Source: Lentisphaeria bacterium
Lineage (GTDB): Bacteria; Verrucomicrobiota; Lentisphaeria; JABSQK01; UBA12247
Length of the DNA: 5,950 bases
NCBI GenBank assembly: GCA_003477185.1
Contig: DMTJ01000354.1
Location: 1 to 5,950, forward strand
Direction: 5' to 3'
Under the pieces are notes generated by a model. The model ran no database searches. It worked only from the letters and a program-made list of their open reading frames with translations, and was not told the DNA's origin. The first letter of the stretch is position 1. Every line of letters starts with the position of its first letter. Positions 5,571 through 5,950 of this stretch are shown piece by piece. Made by a program: the position numbers and the translations under genes.

Positions 5571-5950
5571 GTGCAGCTGCCTAAAGAACAGACAGTGTGG
5601 GTTTGCACGCGTTGCGGAAATTGCTGCCGTTGGCCGGGGCAAGTGCGGCTGACTGACGCGGATGTCACACGAGCCGCGGGATTTCTGGAGTTGGCAGAGC
5701 AAGACTTTATCGACGAGCACACGGAGCTGTCCCCGGATCGCCGGGGCCTCTCGTTACGCGACGGTGCGGATGGGGCCTGCGAGTTTTTTGAAGAGCCGAA
5801 TCGGTGCCGCATTCAAGAGGCCAAACCGGCCCAGTGCCATGGGTTTCCGAATCAGTGGCGCTTCGATGGGTTTGAAAAGGAGTGCCCGGCGATCAAACTG
5901 AGCATGCGCCTGGCACCAAACAGAGAGCCGCACGAGGAGAGCACTTGTGG
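5571..5950 (+). CDS. CxxCxxCC cysteine-cluster protein (YkgJ/UPF0153-like), 3' end missing
   Basis: An open frame of 126 complete codons runs from a GTG start off the right edge. The start is fixed by the TAG immediately before it and the strong AGGAGAGGA. The protein starts MQLPKEQTVWVCTRCGNCCR, giving the family-defining CxxCxxCC cluster at C12, C15, C18 and C19. Typical family features follow: VRLTDADVTRAAGFL (26-39), then GACEFFEEPNRC with C70 and C79, then the closing AKPAQCHGFP with C89. C105 and C126 are further cysteines. The family (Pfam CxxCxxCC, PF03692) is described as a putative zinc- or iron-chelating domain; the cofactor and function are not established for most members. No signal peptide is seen, so it should be cytoplasmic. 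It is divergent from the TPR gene across a roughly 140-base intergenic region. Most family members are about this length or slightly longer, so little may be missing. Confidence 0.88.
   Translation, partial: MQLPKEQTVWVCTRCGNCCRWPGQVRLTDADVTRAAGFLELAEQDFIDEHTELSPDRRGLSLRDGADGACEFFEEPNRCRIQEAKPAQCHGFPNQWRFDGFEKECPAIKLSMRLAPNREPHEESTC

Noticed and set aside
5535..5812. Minus-strand open frames at the right end
   Set aside because: They oppose the CxxCxxCC protein, whose cysteine motifs and ribosome-binding site are convincing.
5662..5901. 79-codon plus-strand open frame inside the CxxCxxCC gene
   Set aside because: It is in another frame of the same strand and has no motifs; the frame from GTG 5571 carries the family signature throughout.

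Overview
The window (about 58-60% G+C by eye) looks like ordinary chromosomal DNA from a Gram-negative bacterium. The lineage is most likely Verrucomicrobiota or a neighbour in the PVC group. The pointers are a secreted small protein resembling the SHD1 (SLA1 homology 1) module common in Verrucomicrobiota and Planctomycetota, a short ThrRS lacking the TGS domain, and a secreted BamD/YbgF-like TPR protein. This placement is an inference, because no rRNA or other strong marker is present.

Layout. Almost everything is on the minus strand and reads from right to left. A secreted TPR protein (5427-4357) comes first. A 112-base gap with a strong stem-loop follows, then threonyl-tRNA synthetase thrS (4244-2430). 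Behind thrS lies a tightly packed set: a DUF3592-type membrane protein (2433-1879, overlapping thrS by 4 bases), a membrane-bound family 2 glycosyltransferase of the XagB/NfrB/cellulose-synthase-like type (1836-403), a small SHD1-like exported protein (406-77, GTG start, 4-base overlap), and the first 26 codons of another gene (80 to beyond position 1, again a 4-base overlap). To the right of the TPR gene, a roughly 140-base divergent intergenic region carries an AT-rich tandem TTACAA element. It leads into a plus-strand CxxCxxCC (YkgJ/UPF0153-like) protein, which starts with GTG at 5571 behind a strong Shine-Dalgarno and runs off the right edge.

How the genes may work together. thrS is a housekeeping gene. 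The genes behind it look like an envelope module: an inner-membrane polysaccharide synthase or transferase plus membrane and periplasmic accessory proteins, translated together through stop/start overlaps. No mobile elements, RNA genes, CRISPR arrays or defence genes were seen. I found no clear evidence of a new biological system. The points most worth a second look are the coupling of an aminoacyl-tRNA synthetase to an exopolysaccharide-type glycosyltransferase cassette, the TGS-less ThrRS, the uncharacterised C-terminal domain of the TPR protein, and the structured thrS leader.
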